A DNA stretch of 64,000 bases from Monoglobus sp964617455 (GCA_964617455.1 CAZTYF010000002.1:1-64000), one strand, 5' to 3'; positions 34,768-44,328 are shown, numbered from the stretch's first letter. The notes: generated from the sequence alone by a model not told the origin. Numbers and translations: made by a program.

Positions 34768-34773
34768 TATAAT
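34768..34773 (+). promoter_or_regulatory. -10 element placing transcription at the ABC ATPase start codon
   Basis: TATAAT (34768-34773) ends five bases before the ATG at 34779, so transcripts would begin at or next to the start codon. No good -35 box is visible at normal spacing. No usable Shine-Dalgarno site lies within range. Confidence 0.45.
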
Positions 34774-34778
34774 ATGTT

Positions 34779-35942
34779 ATGGATATAATTGAACTGAACA
34801 ACATAAGAAAATTCTATACCAAATCGAAGAACCCGGTCAAAAAATTGGGCGGGGCTTTGGGTCATATCGCACCAAAGGACGGATTTGCCGCCCTTGACGG
34901 CATAAACCTCAAAATAAAAAAGGGCGAATGTGTGGGAATAATCGGCAGAAACGGGTCGGGAAAATCCACGCTGCTTAGGATTTTGTCGGGGATTACGGCC
35001 ATCGATTCCGGAAACATACGGCTGAGAGGCACCGTGTCCGCCATGCCTGAGCCGGGAGTCGGTTTCAACCCCGAATATTCGGGTATGAGAAATATACACA
35101 TAAGCGGTGAGTTGGCCGGGCTTGACAGAGCCGCCATAAAACGGGACGCTACTAAAATCATGGAATTTGCGGAGATACCGATTGAGTTTCACAATATGCC
35201 CCTCAAGACCTACTCGGCGGGAATGGTGATGCGCTTGGGTTTTTCGGTGATGCTGTGGCAGGATGCGGACATCATATTGGCAGACGAGGCGTTGGGTGTT
35301 GGGGACATTCGTTTCCGAGCCAAATGTTTCAGCCGATTTGAGAGCCTGAAAAACGAGGGGAAGACCGTAATATTCGTCTCCCACGACCCGGACGCAGTGC
35401 GGAGATTTTGCACTCGGGCGGTGTGGCTTGATGAGGGAAAAGTGCGAGACGAGGGGGATGTGGCCCGAGTCACTTCAAAATATATGGAGTTTTGCGTTCA
35501 GCCGAGGATCGGCTCCCTGTCCGAAAAAAGAAACATAAACCGCTATGGTACCGCAGTGGGCTCCGTCATCGATATTGACGCAGCGGAGAGTGCCCAAATC
35601 GGCGACAAGTGCAGAATAGCCCTATCCCTTAAATCCCCCGACGATTTCACCCCCCAAACCGCCGGTGTGTCTGTGTCCATAAAGGACAGATATGGCCTTG
35701 ATCTTTGCGTATTTCGAACCCGAGAGCCCATAAAAGCCGGCAAAAGCAGAATCGAATTTGAGTTTGAAAACAGGCTCGCTCCGGGAGATTATACCATATC
35801 CGTCGCCTTTGAAAATCGGAGCGCAAATCCCATTTCCTACTATGAGTATATCGAAGGGGCTGCGGACTTTAGGTCCCTGCCAAGCGGGGCGGATGAGGTG
35901 TTCGGATTGGTGAACCTGCCTGTCGAAATCAAAATGAATTAG
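34779..35942 (+). CDS. ABC transporter ATPase for surface polysaccharide export (Wzt/TagH type)
   Basis: This 387-residue ATPase has Walker A GRNGSGKST, signature YSAGMVMRL and Walker B IILADEALGVGD, typical of the O-antigen or teichoic-acid exporters. Residues about 255-387 form a beta-rich extra domain like the Wzt C-terminal glycan-binding domain. No membrane permease gene is adjacent, so its partner must be elsewhere. The ATG at 34779 appears leaderless. Two glycosyltransferase genes follow within a few bases, supporting a role in making and exporting a surface glycan. Confidence 0.87.
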   Translation: MDIIELNNIRKFYTKSKNPVKKLGGALGHIAPKDGFAALDGINLKIKKGECVGIIGRNGSGKSTLLRILSGITAIDSGNIRLRGTVSAMPEPGVGFNPEYSGMRNIHISGELAGLDRAAIKRDATKIMEFAEIPIEFHNMPLKTYSAGMVMRLGFSVMLWQDADIILADEALGVGDIRFRAKCFSRFESLKNEGKTVIFVSHDPDAVRRFCTRAVWLDEGKVRDEGDVARVTSKYMEFCVQPRIGSLSEKRNINRYGTAVGSVIDIDAAESAQIGDKCRIALSLKSPDDFTPQTAGVSVSIKDRYGLDLCVFRTREPIKAGKSRIEFEFENRLAPGDYTISVAFENRSANPISYYEYIEGAADFRSLPSGADEVFGLVNLPVEIKMN

Positions 35943-35954
35943 GGGGCGGCGTTC

Positions 35955-37019
35955 TTGAAAAACAAAAGCAAAACATCGTCTCCCGGAAGAATTCTTTTGC
36001 GGGAGGGGGTCGGCCTGGGGGCAATCCTCGGACGGGCAGCCTGCGAAATAGGCGCTCTGCGCCCCCGCAAAGGCCCAAAAACCGTTCCGAAAGAACCAAA
36101 ACCCAATCGGTCGCCCTTTGAGATATCCGCCGTAGTTTGCACAAGGGGACAAAGGTCAAAATTGATAAACGCCGTAAACTCCTTAAAAAACCAAACCCTC
36201 TCCCGAGACCTATACGAAATCGTTGTGGTCTGCAGCGGAGTTTCCCCGTCCGATGAAATTCTTCGACAAATCCAAGACGTCCGTTTGGTTTCCGTCCCCG
36301 AACCGGGCCTCAGCAGAGCCAGGAATGCGGGAGCGGAGGGAGGCGGAGAGATTATCACATACATTGACGACGACGCAATCGCCGCCCCCGACCTTTTGGA
36401 AAAGGTGCGGGATTCCTTTTCGGCCCACAAGAGGGCGGGAATTATCGGAGGCCAAATCCTGCTGAAAAGGCCTCTCCCCGACATAGTGCTTGAGGGACAT
36501 GAGGATTTGTGGAGCGAATACAAAATCCCCGGCAAGAGGTACCGAGAGGTCAAATTCCAGTATGAGTTTCCCTTTGGGGCAAACTTCTCGGTCAGACGGG
36601 AGGTCCTCGAAACGGCGGGAGGCTTTGACGAGAGTTACGGCAGGGTTGGGGACAACTATGCGGGAGGCGAGGAGGCGGTCCTGTGTTTTGCGGTCCGCAG
36701 TCTCGGTTTCAAAATAGGCCTCGAGCCCGAATGTATGGTCCTCCACGATGTGGACGAGGACCGCTTCACTCGGGAGCATATTCGCCATACCGTGGAGGCG
36801 GGGATAATGACCACCCGCAAACTCTATGAGGACGGGCTCAGTCCCTCGGCTTGGGATATCTCCTATACCCGCAGGCGGATAAAAATCGCCGAGGATGAAC
36901 TGAAAAGGCTCCGCAGAGACGGCGGAGAGGAGCTTAATATTTTTTACAAGGAATGTGAAAGAGATGCCTTTGTCAAATTGGCTCGAAAGATTGAAAAGAC
37001 GGAGCAAACAATCCGATAA
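35955..37019 (+). CDS. Glycosyltransferase family 2
   Basis: This 354-residue GT-A fold enzyme has VVCTRGQRSKL at the N-terminal strand, then LSRARNAGAEGGGEIITYIDDD containing the metal-binding acidic DxD-type motif, and a GGFDESYG acceptor-side motif. A basic N-terminal stretch of about 55 residues precedes the catalytic domain. The donor and acceptor sugars are unknown. TTG 35955 follows GGGGGCGG. It lies between the ABC ATPase and a second GT2, overlapping the latter by 65 bases. Confidence 0.85.
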   Translation: MKNKSKTSSPGRILLREGVGLGAILGRAACEIGALRPRKGPKTVPKEPKPNRSPFEISAVVCTRGQRSKLINAVNSLKNQTLSRDLYEIVVVCSGVSPSDEILRQIQDVRLVSVPEPGLSRARNAGAEGGGEIITYIDDDAIAAPDLLEKVRDSFSAHKRAGIIGGQILLKRPLPDIVLEGHEDLWSEYKIPGKRYREVKFQYEFPFGANFSVRREVLETAGGFDESYGRVGDNYAGGEEAVLCFAVRSLGFKIGLEPECMVLHDVDEDRFTREHIRHTVEAGIMTTRKLYEDGLSPSAWDISYTRRRIKIAEDELKRLRRDGGEELNIFYKECERDAFVKLARKIEKTEQTIR

Positions 37020-37899
37020 ATACGGGGATTTTGCCGAGTATAAGAAAAGGTTTAACCAAATTTACGGCGAGATTTTGCCGAAGCTTGAGCCGATAGGAGA
37101 GCCCGGATTGATATCTGCGGTGCTGCCGGTGTATAACGGAGCCGAATATCTCTCGGAGGCTGTATATTCCGTATTAAATCAGACCTACCGAAAGTTTGAA
37201 TTGATAATCGTAAATGACGGTTCGGAGGATGAAAGCGGAAGGATTGCCAAAGGGTTTTCCGAAAATTTCCAAAAGGTGAAGTATATTGACCTGAAGGAAA
37301 ACAAAAGGCTGCCGACAGCCCTCAACAAGGGATTTGACGAGGCGGGAGGAGAATTTTTCACTTGGGTCAGCCACGACAACATTATGTCGCCCCGATTTTT
37401 TGAGATTATGGCGGCAGAGCTTGAGGCAAGGCCCGCTGCCGCTATGGTTTACGGGAATATGAAAATCATAGACGAAAAAGGCGAGGTCCGCCGCGGCCAC
37501 GGCTGGTATGAGATTCCCCCCATGAGCGGGAATGTTGTGCTTCCCGAAAACACCGAAAACCTCAATGTCATTCCGAACAACACGGTGGGAGCGGCTTTTT
37601 TGTATCGGGCAAAGGCGGCTCGGTTTTTGGGGAACTATGACGAAAACGAATTCGGCATTGAGGATTATGACTACTGGATGCGAATGAATGAGGTCTTTGA
37701 TATAGAGCATATAAGTTATAACAAACCCCTCTGCAGCTACAGATTTCACAAAAAATCCCTGACCGCTCGGGACAGGGAATTGGGTATCACCGCAAACAGA
37801 CCGCAGCTTATGGAGCGGGATTTTAGGCGGCGGGAGTCTATTTTGGCCCATTCAAGAAACGGGAGCACAGATGAACTCAAAGCCCTGCTTGGGCAGTAG
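36955..37899 (+). CDS. Glycosyltransferase family 2
   Basis: This 314-residue GT2 enzyme has SAVLPVYNGAEYLSEAVYSVL, LIIVNDGSEDES and the WVSHDN motif in place of a classic DxD, then EDYDYWMRM as the likely catalytic base region. The start is GTG 36955 or ATG 36964, both inside the previous gene. It completes the small glycan cluster; the stop is followed only 12 bases later by the convergent def gene. Confidence 0.85.
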   Translation: MKEMPLSNWLERLKRRSKQSDKYGDFAEYKKRFNQIYGEILPKLEPIGEPGLISAVLPVYNGAEYLSEAVYSVLNQTYRKFELIIVNDGSEDESGRIAKGFSENFQKVKYIDLKENKRLPTALNKGFDEAGGEFFTWVSHDNIMSPRFFEIMAAELEARPAAAMVYGNMKIIDEKGEVRRGHGWYEIPPMSGNVVLPENTENLNVIPNNTVGAAFLYRAKAARFLGNYDENEFGIEDYDYWMRMNEVFDIEHISYNKPLCSYRFHKKSLTARDRELGITANRPQLMERDFRRRESILAHSRNGSTDELKALLGQ

Positions 37900-37913
37900 G
37901 GGCAAAGGCTTTT

Positions 37914-38375
37914 CTAATCATCTTCGGTTTCCACCCACTCGGTTACCAATTCGGCAAAGAAACGGCCGTTTAGGTGGTCGATTTCGTGGCAGAATGCTCG
38001 GGCGGTCAAGTCCTCGCCCGTATATTCGTATTCCGCGCCGTTGCGATCGGTGGCCTTGATTGTGACGATTTTGGGGCGGGTCACCATACCGTATTTTCCG
38101 GGGAGGCTGAGGCAGCCCTCCGCGCCGGTCTGTTCACCTTCGGTGCGGATGATTTCCGGATTAATCATCTCAAGGACAGTATCTCCGGTATCCACAATGG
38201 CAACTCTGCGGAGCACTCCCACTTGGGGAGCCGCAAGGCCCACTCCGCCTGCTGCTTCCAAAGTCTCTCGCATATCGTCCAAGAGGCAGATTATTCTGCT
38301 GTTTATCTCTTTAACCTCTCGGCATTTTTTGGTGAGAATATCATCTCCGTATTTTACTATATTTCTGATAGCCAT
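37914..38375 (-). CDS. def: Peptide deformylase
   Basis: This 153-residue metalloenzyme removes the formyl group from new proteins. All three motifs are present: GGVGLAAPQ (43-51), EGCLSLP (metal ligand Cys88) and HEIDH (His130, Glu131, His134). ATG 38375 has GGAGAG upstream. It ends the minus-strand operon after priA. The common neighbour fmt is not in the window; the plus-strand glycosyltransferase gene meets it tail to tail. Confidence 0.96.
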   Translation of the reverse strand: MAIRNIVKYGDDILTKKCREVKEINSRIICLLDDMRETLEAAGGVGLAAPQVGVLRRVAIVDTGDTVLEMINPEIIRTEGEQTGAEGCLSLPGKYGMVTRPKIVTIKATDRNGAEYEYTGEDLTARAFCHEIDHLNGRFFAELVTEWVETEDD

Positions 38376-38424
38376 ATTTTTCTCTCCATATATCGGCAAA
38401 TTCGGTTTATTTCGGATTATTTTT

Positions 38425-40869
38425 TCAGTTCATATTGACGGGGTTAATGTCAATCACCAAGGTTATATGATTGTCTCGGCCGTAAATCTCATTGATCCCG
38501 TGAAGAGTTTCAATTATCCCGTCTATGGCCTTGACTTTGAGAAACAACCTGTGGCGATAGCTTCCCTTGATTTTGGCAATGGGTGCGGGCATAGGGTCGC
38601 TGAGACTGATTATGTTCTCCTCGGGGGCATTGGCCTTGATGTAGCTGTGTATCAGACTTATGTAGGCCCGAACTTTTTCGTCGTCCGCTCCGGATGCCAG
38701 TATGTTTATTATGTCACAAAAAGGCGGATAAATCAAGCGTTTTCTGAAGATTATCTCATTCTTATAAAAACCCTCATAGTCGTGTTCCTTGGCAAAACCG
38801 ATGGTGCTGTTTCGGGGCTGATAGGTCTGAATGATGGCTCTGCCCGGAACATCTCCCCTGCCTGCTCTGCCGCAGACCTGGGTCAAAAGGGAGAAGGTTC
38901 GCTCATTGGCTCTGAAGTCGTCTATTCCCAAAGAGGAATCCGCCGCCAAAACACCCACCAAGGTCACCTCCGAAAAATCCAAACCCTTGGTGACCATCTG
39001 AGTTCCGAGCAAGATATCTGCGGGTCCGTCTTTGAATTCGCTCAAAATCCGTTCGTGGCTGCCTTTTCGGGTGGTGGTATCCCTGTCCATGCGCAAAATT
39101 TGGGCTTCAGGAAACAGCCTTTTCAATTCTTCCTCTATTCGCTGAGTGCCCGTGCCGAAAAATTTCACATATTTGGAACCGCACTCGGGACAGACCGTAA
39201 CATTATTCCTCTTGTAACCGCAGTAGTGGCATTCAAGGGTATCCGAAAATTTGTGGTAGGTCAGAGGGATGCTGCAGTTCTCGCACTCCATAACATGGCC
39301 GCACTCCCTGCAGGACACAAAGGTGTTAAAACCCCGACGGTTCAGGAACAAAATGGTTTTCTCGTGCTTTTCCAAATTGTTTCTGATTTCGCTTTCGAGC
39401 CTGCCGCTGATGGGGGACATATTGTGATATTCGAAAATTTCGCTCCGCATATCCACAATCCGAACCTTGGGGAGAGGGTTTTTGTTATACCGCTCATTCA
39501 TTTCAAAAAGCTTATACTCTCCGGTTTCATAGGCCTTGTGGTAGCTGTCAACCGAGGGAGTTGCCGATGCCAAGATGAGGGGGGCGCCGTTTTGCTCGGC
39601 TCTGAAAGCCGCTACCTCTCGGGCGTGATAACGGGGTGAGATTTCGGATTTGTAAGAATTTTCGTGTTCTTCGTCCAATATTATAATACCGATGTCCGAA
39701 AGAGGGGCAAAAATCGCACTCCTTGCTCCCACCACCACATCAACCTCGCCGTTTCTGATTTTGTTCCATTGGTCAAATCGTTCGCCGTAGCTCAATCCGC
39801 TGTGAATGACAGCCACACGGCTGCCGAAACGGCTCACAAACCGCTCCACCATTTGGGGAGTGAGAGAAATTTCGGGGACGAGCATAATGGCCCGCTTTTT
39901 GAGCTCCAAACAATGCCTGATGGTCTGCAAAAAAACCTCGGTTTTGCCGCTGCCCGTAACTCCCCGAATCAAAATCTTTTCGTGGCGGCCCGACTCAAGA
40001 AGAGTATCCACATACTCTATAATGGGTTTCTGTTCGGCGGTGGGCTCATATTCTTTGGCGGCGGCATATTTTTCCGGGTCATACACCTCTCGGGTTTTTT
40101 TCACGGTGTAGAGTTCGATATAACCCTTGTCCACGAGAGCGGAAAGAGCGGTATAGTTTCCGCCGGATAGGGAAATAAGCTCCGATGTGGTCATATCTCC
40201 GATGTCCGCCAAAGTGAAAAGAATGTTCGACCGAACTTTGGCTCGATTTTCCTTGAAAAAATCCGCCGCCATATAGGCCTCGTCGATGGGAACCGCCAGC
40301 CGCGCACAGCGGACGGTCAGCTCCTTTACGGATTCATCCGCCTTGTCCGATATTTTTACTATACCTTTGCTTTCAAGGGCTGTCAAAGTTCGCCGAAGGG
40401 CGTTGGAGTCGATTACTTCCGCCAAGTGTTCATATTCGATGAGGCCACCGTTTTGAGTAATCGCATCCGCTATTCTCTTTTGAAAATCGCTGAGTTTTTC
40501 GGTTTTTGCTTTTTCGGTCAGACTTATCCATTGTTTTATGATAAGCTTCATTCCCGGAGGAACGACCAATTTGAAAGCGCTGTAAAAGGAGCAAACATAT
40601 TCCCTTCGCATCCACAGACAAAGGTTTATTATCTCCCCGGTACATACGGGGCCCTCTCCCACAATCTGTTTGACGAATTTCAAATCGGAGCGGTCGCTGC
40701 TTTCCCGAAGATTGATGACCAATGCTTCAACGGGATTGTTGTATATCCCAAAGGGCACAACCACTCGGTCACCTTTGGATATTTCGGCCTCAAGCTCCCC
40801 GGGAACGGCGTAGTCAAAAAAGCGGTCGATAATGTGCCGACTGCTGATTAGGGCAACTTCCGCTATCAT
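38425..40869 (-). CDS. priA: Primosomal replication restart helicase PriA
   Basis: This 814-residue helicase restarts stalled replication forks. The N-terminal DNA-binding part precedes Walker A RGVTGSGKTEV (near 304) and the DEEH box LDEEHENSYKSE. Zinc-binding Cys pairs are at CRECGH, CENCSIP, CHYCG and CPECGS, and motif V/VI is QVCGRAGRGDVPG. It overlaps the end of coaBC by four bases and is followed by def, the usual order. Confidence 0.95.
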   Translation of the reverse strand: MIAEVALISSRHIIDRFFDYAVPGELEAEISKGDRVVVPFGIYNNPVEALVINLRESSDRSDLKFVKQIVGEGPVCTGEIINLCLWMRREYVCSFYSAFKLVVPPGMKLIIKQWISLTEKAKTEKLSDFQKRIADAITQNGGLIEYEHLAEVIDSNALRRTLTALESKGIVKISDKADESVKELTVRCARLAVPIDEAYMAADFFKENRAKVRSNILFTLADIGDMTTSELISLSGGNYTALSALVDKGYIELYTVKKTREVYDPEKYAAAKEYEPTAEQKPIIEYVDTLLESGRHEKILIRGVTGSGKTEVFLQTIRHCLELKKRAIMLVPEISLTPQMVERFVSRFGSRVAVIHSGLSYGERFDQWNKIRNGEVDVVVGARSAIFAPLSDIGIIILDEEHENSYKSEISPRYHAREVAAFRAEQNGAPLILASATPSVDSYHKAYETGEYKLFEMNERYNKNPLPKVRIVDMRSEIFEYHNMSPISGRLESEIRNNLEKHEKTILFLNRRGFNTFVSCRECGHVMECENCSIPLTYHKFSDTLECHYCGYKRNNVTVCPECGSKYVKFFGTGTQRIEEELKRLFPEAQILRMDRDTTTRKGSHERILSEFKDGPADILLGTQMVTKGLDFSEVTLVGVLAADSSLGIDDFRANERTFSLLTQVCGRAGRGDVPGRAIIQTYQPRNSTIGFAKEHDYEGFYKNEIIFRKRLIYPPFCDIINILASGADDEKVRAYISLIHSYIKANAPEENIISLSDPMPAPIAKIKGSYRHRLFLKVKAIDGIIETLHGINEIYGRDNHITLVIDINPVNMN

Positions 40870-42062
40870 AGTTTGGCAGCCTCGCTCAGGATTATGTCGG
40901 CAAGGTCCGCCTTGCTCATTTTGGGGAGATTTCGAACGGTACCGTCTTTTCCCACAAGGGAGGCCACATTGGTATCGGTGCCAAAGCCCGCCCCCTCCGT
41001 TTTCAAATTATTGGCCACAATAAGGTCGGCGCCCTTTTCTTCGAGCTTTTTGGCGGCATTTTCGATTAGGTTTTCCGTCTCCATGGCAAAGCCCACAATG
41101 ACCTTTCGGCCCGAATATTTCTCGCCCAATTCCCTCAGTATGTCCGGATTGGGGACGAGCTTTAATGTCATATCCCTGCCCGTCTTCTTGATTTTGGAAC
41201 TTGACACCGCCCCCGGACGATAATCGGAGACAGCCGCCGCCATAATCAGTATATCCGCTTCCTCCGCAGAATTCAAAACCGCCTCCCGCATTTCAAGGGC
41301 GGTTGACACGTCTATGGTATCTACTCCGTTCAAATCGGGACAGGTGTGTGCCCCTGCCACCAAGGTCACTCGGGCACCTCGGAGCATGGCGGCCTTGGCA
41401 ATGGAAAATCCCATTTTGCCGCTGGACCGGTTGGATATGAACCGAACGGGGTCCAAGGGCTCCTTTGTGGCTCCCGCCGTGACCAAAATCCGTTTTTGAG
41501 CCAAATCTGCCTTATCGGCAAGGGCCAGGCGGATTATGTTGTCATAAATCAAATCAACATCCGCCAGCTTTCCGGCCCCCACATCTCCGCAGGCCAACCT
41601 GCCCACTTCGGGCATAACGAAATTTGCCCCAAAGTCTTTGAGCCTTTGAATGTTTTGGGTCGTGGCGGGATTGTTGAGCATGGCGGTGTTCATGGCGGGA
41701 GCAATAAGCTTCGGCCCCTCGCAGGCCAAATAGACGGTTGTGAGCAAATCGTCTCCGATGCCGCAAGCCGCCTTTGCCAAGAAATTGGCCGTGGCAGGAA
41801 CCACTGCCAAAACATCGGCGGCTTTTGCCAAGGATATGTGCTGAACCTCCCACGCTTTGGGCTCTTCGAACATATTAAGCGCCACGGGGTTTTGGGACAG
41901 GGTTTGAAAACTCAGGGGAGATACAAACTGAGCCGCCGCCTCCGTCATAACAACCTTGACCTCCGCTCCCGCTTTTTTCAATTTGGAAACAAGCTCCAAT
42001 GTCTTATAGGCGGCAATGCCCCCCGTTACCCCCAAAACAACAGTCTTGTCTTTAAGAATCAT
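40866..42062 (-). CDS. coaBC: Bifunctional phosphopantothenoylcysteine decarboxylase / synthase
   Basis: This 398-residue CoA-pathway enzyme has an FMN-dependent CoaC part (VVLGVTGGIAAYKTLE, with APAMNTAMLNNPA around 100-115) and the CoaB synthetase part starting near 185 (RILVTAGATKEPLDPVRFISNRSSGKMG, with NDIL-type KLVPNPDIL). It makes 4'-phosphopantetheine from phosphopantothenate and Cys. GAAGGTGA precedes ATG 42062. It sits between rpoZ and priA. Confidence 0.95.
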   Translation of the reverse strand: MILKDKTVVLGVTGGIAAYKTLELVSKLKKAGAEVKVVMTEAAAQFVSPLSFQTLSQNPVALNMFEEPKAWEVQHISLAKAADVLAVVPATANFLAKAACGIGDDLLTTVYLACEGPKLIAPAMNTAMLNNPATTQNIQRLKDFGANFVMPEVGRLACGDVGAGKLADVDLIYDNIIRLALADKADLAQKRILVTAGATKEPLDPVRFISNRSSGKMGFSIAKAAMLRGARVTLVAGAHTCPDLNGVDTIDVSTALEMREAVLNSAEEADILIMAAAVSDYRPGAVSSSKIKKTGRDMTLKLVPNPDILRELGEKYSGRKVIVGFAMETENLIENAAKKLEEKGADLIVANNLKTEGAGFGTDTNVASLVGKDGTVRNLPKMSKADLADIILSEAAKL

Positions 42063-42119
42063 AAAAAATCACCTTCGGTAAAATTACGCCCGCCTGTTAA
42101 AGCGGACGCAGTTTGTATC

Positions 42120-42335
42120 TCAGTTCAATGAGCCAATGTCGGGAGTGTGTATGTAGTTCAATTTGTCTTCATATATTTCCTCTGCGGCAATGGTGACCTC
42201 TTTTCCGGAGTCGGTTTCAACCAGAGGCTGTTTGCCTTCCGTGAGCTGGCGGGCCCTTTTGGCCGTTTCAATGGTGAGAAGATAACGGCTGCCTGCTTTT
42301 TTTACTAACTCCGCAATGGGCGGTTCAATCATCAT
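42120..42335 (-). CDS. rpoZ: DNA-directed RNA polymerase omega subunit
   Basis: This 71-residue omega subunit begins with MIEPPIAELVKKAGSRYLLT and carries the conserved TAKRARQLTEG helix that latches the beta' subunit. AAGGAGAG precedes the start. It follows gmk in the standard yicC-remA-gmk-rpoZ-coaBC operon. Confidence 0.92.
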   Translation of the reverse strand: MMIEPPIAELVKKAGSRYLLTIETAKRARQLTEGKQPLVETDSGKEVTIAAEEIYEDKLNYIHTPDIGSLN

Positions 42336-42409
42336 ATGGCATCTCTCCTTTGAAATTCGGAATCTAAAATTTATATCAAATGAATTTTTTAATTTTGTGT
42401 ATTTTGAGG

Positions 42410-42973
42410 CTACTCCGCCTTACTCTTTTTGATTATATCCTCTATCTCCCTTGCGGCATCCTCCACAACTCGGTTTATGACTATATAGTCATAGCTGTTC
42501 ATAAGGGTCAGTTCCCATTCGGCCGCTTTTATACGGCGGTCGATTTCTTCATCTCCCTCCGTACCTCTGAGCCTAAGCCTCTCCCGCAGAACCTCAAGAT
42601 TTTCCGGGGCGATGAAAATATATATCCCCTCGATGTTGTTTTCCCGAAGTTTCATTGCTCCCTGGACATCTATTTCAAGGAGCACATCATGACCTTCATC
42701 CAGATTGCTTTCGACATATTCAAGGGGGGTTCCGTAGTAGTTTCCGCTGAACTCCGCCCATTCCATAAACTGTCCTCGGTCAATCATTTTCAAAAATTCG
42801 GGCACGGACTTAAAAAAATAGGTCTCCCCTTCTCGGTCCTCGGCCCGAGGCTTGCGGGTGGTGGCCGAAATCGAGGGCACAAGCTCCGGGTTGCTCTCCC
42901 TCAATGCCTTGAGAACCGTGCCTTTTCCCACTCCCGAGGGCCCCGATACCACAATCAAACGGCCCCTACTCAT
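42410..42973 (-). CDS. gmk: Guanylate kinase
   Basis: This kinase of 187 residues phosphorylates GMP to GDP. The P-loop VVSGPSGVGKGTV is near the N-terminus, ISATTRKPRAEDREGETYFF forms the GMP-binding region and GNYYGTP follows. ATG 42973 is used; a GTG three codons earlier is possible. It overlaps the end of remA by eight bases. Confidence 0.95.
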   Translation of the reverse strand: MSRGRLIVVSGPSGVGKGTVLKALRESNPELVPSISATTRKPRAEDREGETYFFKSVPEFLKMIDRGQFMEWAEFSGNYYGTPLEYVESNLDEGHDVLLEIDVQGAMKLRENNIEGIYIFIAPENLEVLRERLRLRGTEGDEEIDRRIKAAEWELTLMNSYDYIVINRVVEDAAREIEDIIKKSKAE

Positions 42974-43226
42974 CTTTGTCACCGACTTCCCCGCTCTGCT
43001 CGGCCCGTCCCGCGATTGTCTCGGTTTGGATGGCAGAGAGAATTATATGGTCGCTGTCGGTCACAATAACCGAGCGGGTACGTCTGCCGCAGGTGGCATC
43101 GATAACCATGCTCCGCTCCTTCGCCTCTTGCACTATCCGCTTGATGGGTGCCGAATCGGGATTGACAATGGCAATAACTCTCGATCCGGAAACAATGTTC
43201 CCGAATCCCACATTGATAAGTTTCAT
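42966..43226 (-). CDS. remA: RemA/DUF370 extracellular matrix regulator
   Basis: This 86-residue DUF370 protein begins MKLINVGFGNIVSGSRVIAI and has DATCGRRTRSVIVTDSDHII, the RemA hallmark. RemA binds DNA as a ring and activates matrix and osmolyte genes in Bacillus. AAGGTGA precedes the start. Its position between yicC and gmk is conserved across Firmicutes. Confidence 0.93.
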   Translation of the reverse strand: MKLINVGFGNIVSGSRVIAIVNPDSAPIKRIVQEAKERSMVIDATCGRRTRSVIVTDSDHIILSAIQTETIAGRAEQSGEVGDKDE

Positions 43227-43308
43227 ATTTGTTCACCTTGTTTTTTTATTTTATTGCGTTGATTGCAAATTTCCCCTTTGATGATTTTTATATCGCTCGG
43301 GTGCAATA

Positions 43309-44193
43309 CTATTCTATGTTCTGGATCTGCTCCCGAATTTTTTCGATTATGGACTTCATCTCAACCACATGGCGGGTCACTTCAATATCGCTGCACTTGG
43401 AGCCTATGGTGTTGGTTTCCCGATTCATTTCCTGAACAATAAAGTCCAACTTCTTTCCCGCAGGGGCATCCTCTTCCAAAGTCTCTCTGAAGGCTTTTAT
43501 ATGGCTTTTCAGACGCACCGTCTCCTCGTCAACAGCCACCTTGTCGGCAAAAATGGCAACCTCCGTCAAAATTCTGCTCTCGTCTGCCGTCACGCCGATT
43601 TCCGTCAGGGTGTCGCATAAACGCTTTTTGAGCCTTTCTTCATAATCCGCTATGGTTTGGGGGGACCTCTCTTCAACCGCCTCCGCGTGTCCTAAGAGAT
43701 TTTCAAGGTGCCCAATAATGCTCTCCTTGAGTCTTGAGCCTTCACTGATTCGCATATCCAAAAGGCCCTTAAGAGCAATATCAAAGGCCTCATCCACCGC
43801 CGTTCTCAGGGTATCTTCGTCCACTTCCCTGTATTCCAAATCAAAAATATCTTCGAAATTCGCAAGGGTGCTCACGGAAATGTCATCCTTAAGACCGAAA
43901 TCCGACAGCTCTTTAAGGCAATCCATATAGGATGACGCCAAGGTCCTGTTGAGCTTCACCTGTTTGGTATCGTTTTCAATCTTGGTGATTGTAACATAGG
44001 CCTCCACCTTGCCTCTGGAGATATTCTCCGAAAGGCGGGCCCTCAGATGGTCATCCAAAAAATTATAGATTCTCGGTGTCTTTATGGTATAATCCGCATA
44101 TCTGTGATTGACAGCCCTAATTTGAACGCAAATGTCATAGGTCTCATTAAAAATCGTCTCGGCTCTGCCAAAGCCCGTCATACTTTTTATCAT
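43309..44193 (-). CDS. YicC-family endoribonuclease
   Basis: This 294-residue YicC-like protein starts MIKSMTGFGRAE and includes IRAVNHRYADYTIKTP. The C-terminal DUF1732 part carries LDFIVQEMNRETNTIGSKC, the conserved signature. Members are RNases acting on small RNAs. It is the first gene of the minus-strand yicC-remA-gmk-rpoZ-coaBC-priA-def operon. Confidence 0.92.
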   Translation of the reverse strand: MIKSMTGFGRAETIFNETYDICVQIRAVNHRYADYTIKTPRIYNFLDDHLRARLSENISRGKVEAYVTITKIENDTKQVKLNRTLASSYMDCLKELSDFGLKDDISVSTLANFEDIFDLEYREVDEDTLRTAVDEAFDIALKGLLDMRISEGSRLKESIIGHLENLLGHAEAVEERSPQTIADYEERLKKRLCDTLTEIGVTADESRILTEVAIFADKVAVDEETVRLKSHIKAFRETLEEDAPAGKKLDFIVQEMNRETNTIGSKCSDIEVTRHVVEMKSIIEKIREQIQNIE

Positions 44194-44210
44194 TCCGCTA
44201 CCTCAAAATC

Positions 44211-44275
44211 ATGGGGCCGGTCTTTGCCGAACACCAAACTCCTATCTTTCGGGCCCCATCCCGCACCCTTGGTGC
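44211..44275 (-). promoter_or_regulatory. Structured leader ahead of yicC
   Basis: GGCCCCAT and ATGGGGCC (plus 44252-44259 and 44211-44218) form an 8-bp stem whose distal arm ends 18 bases before the yicC start. GCACC-CTT-GGTGC (44263-44275) forms a second hairpin. The fold could modulate the operon; no known riboswitch class was recognised. Confidence 0.4.
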
Positions 44276-44328
44276 GTCTCCCAAAGGAGCCCCTCGGAGG
44301 TAAAATCGACAATCCCCACAGCAGATGT

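Noticed and set aside
38041..39639. 532-residue plus-strand ORF opposite priA and def
   Set aside because: It is antisense to well-recognised genes and has no ribosome site or domain.
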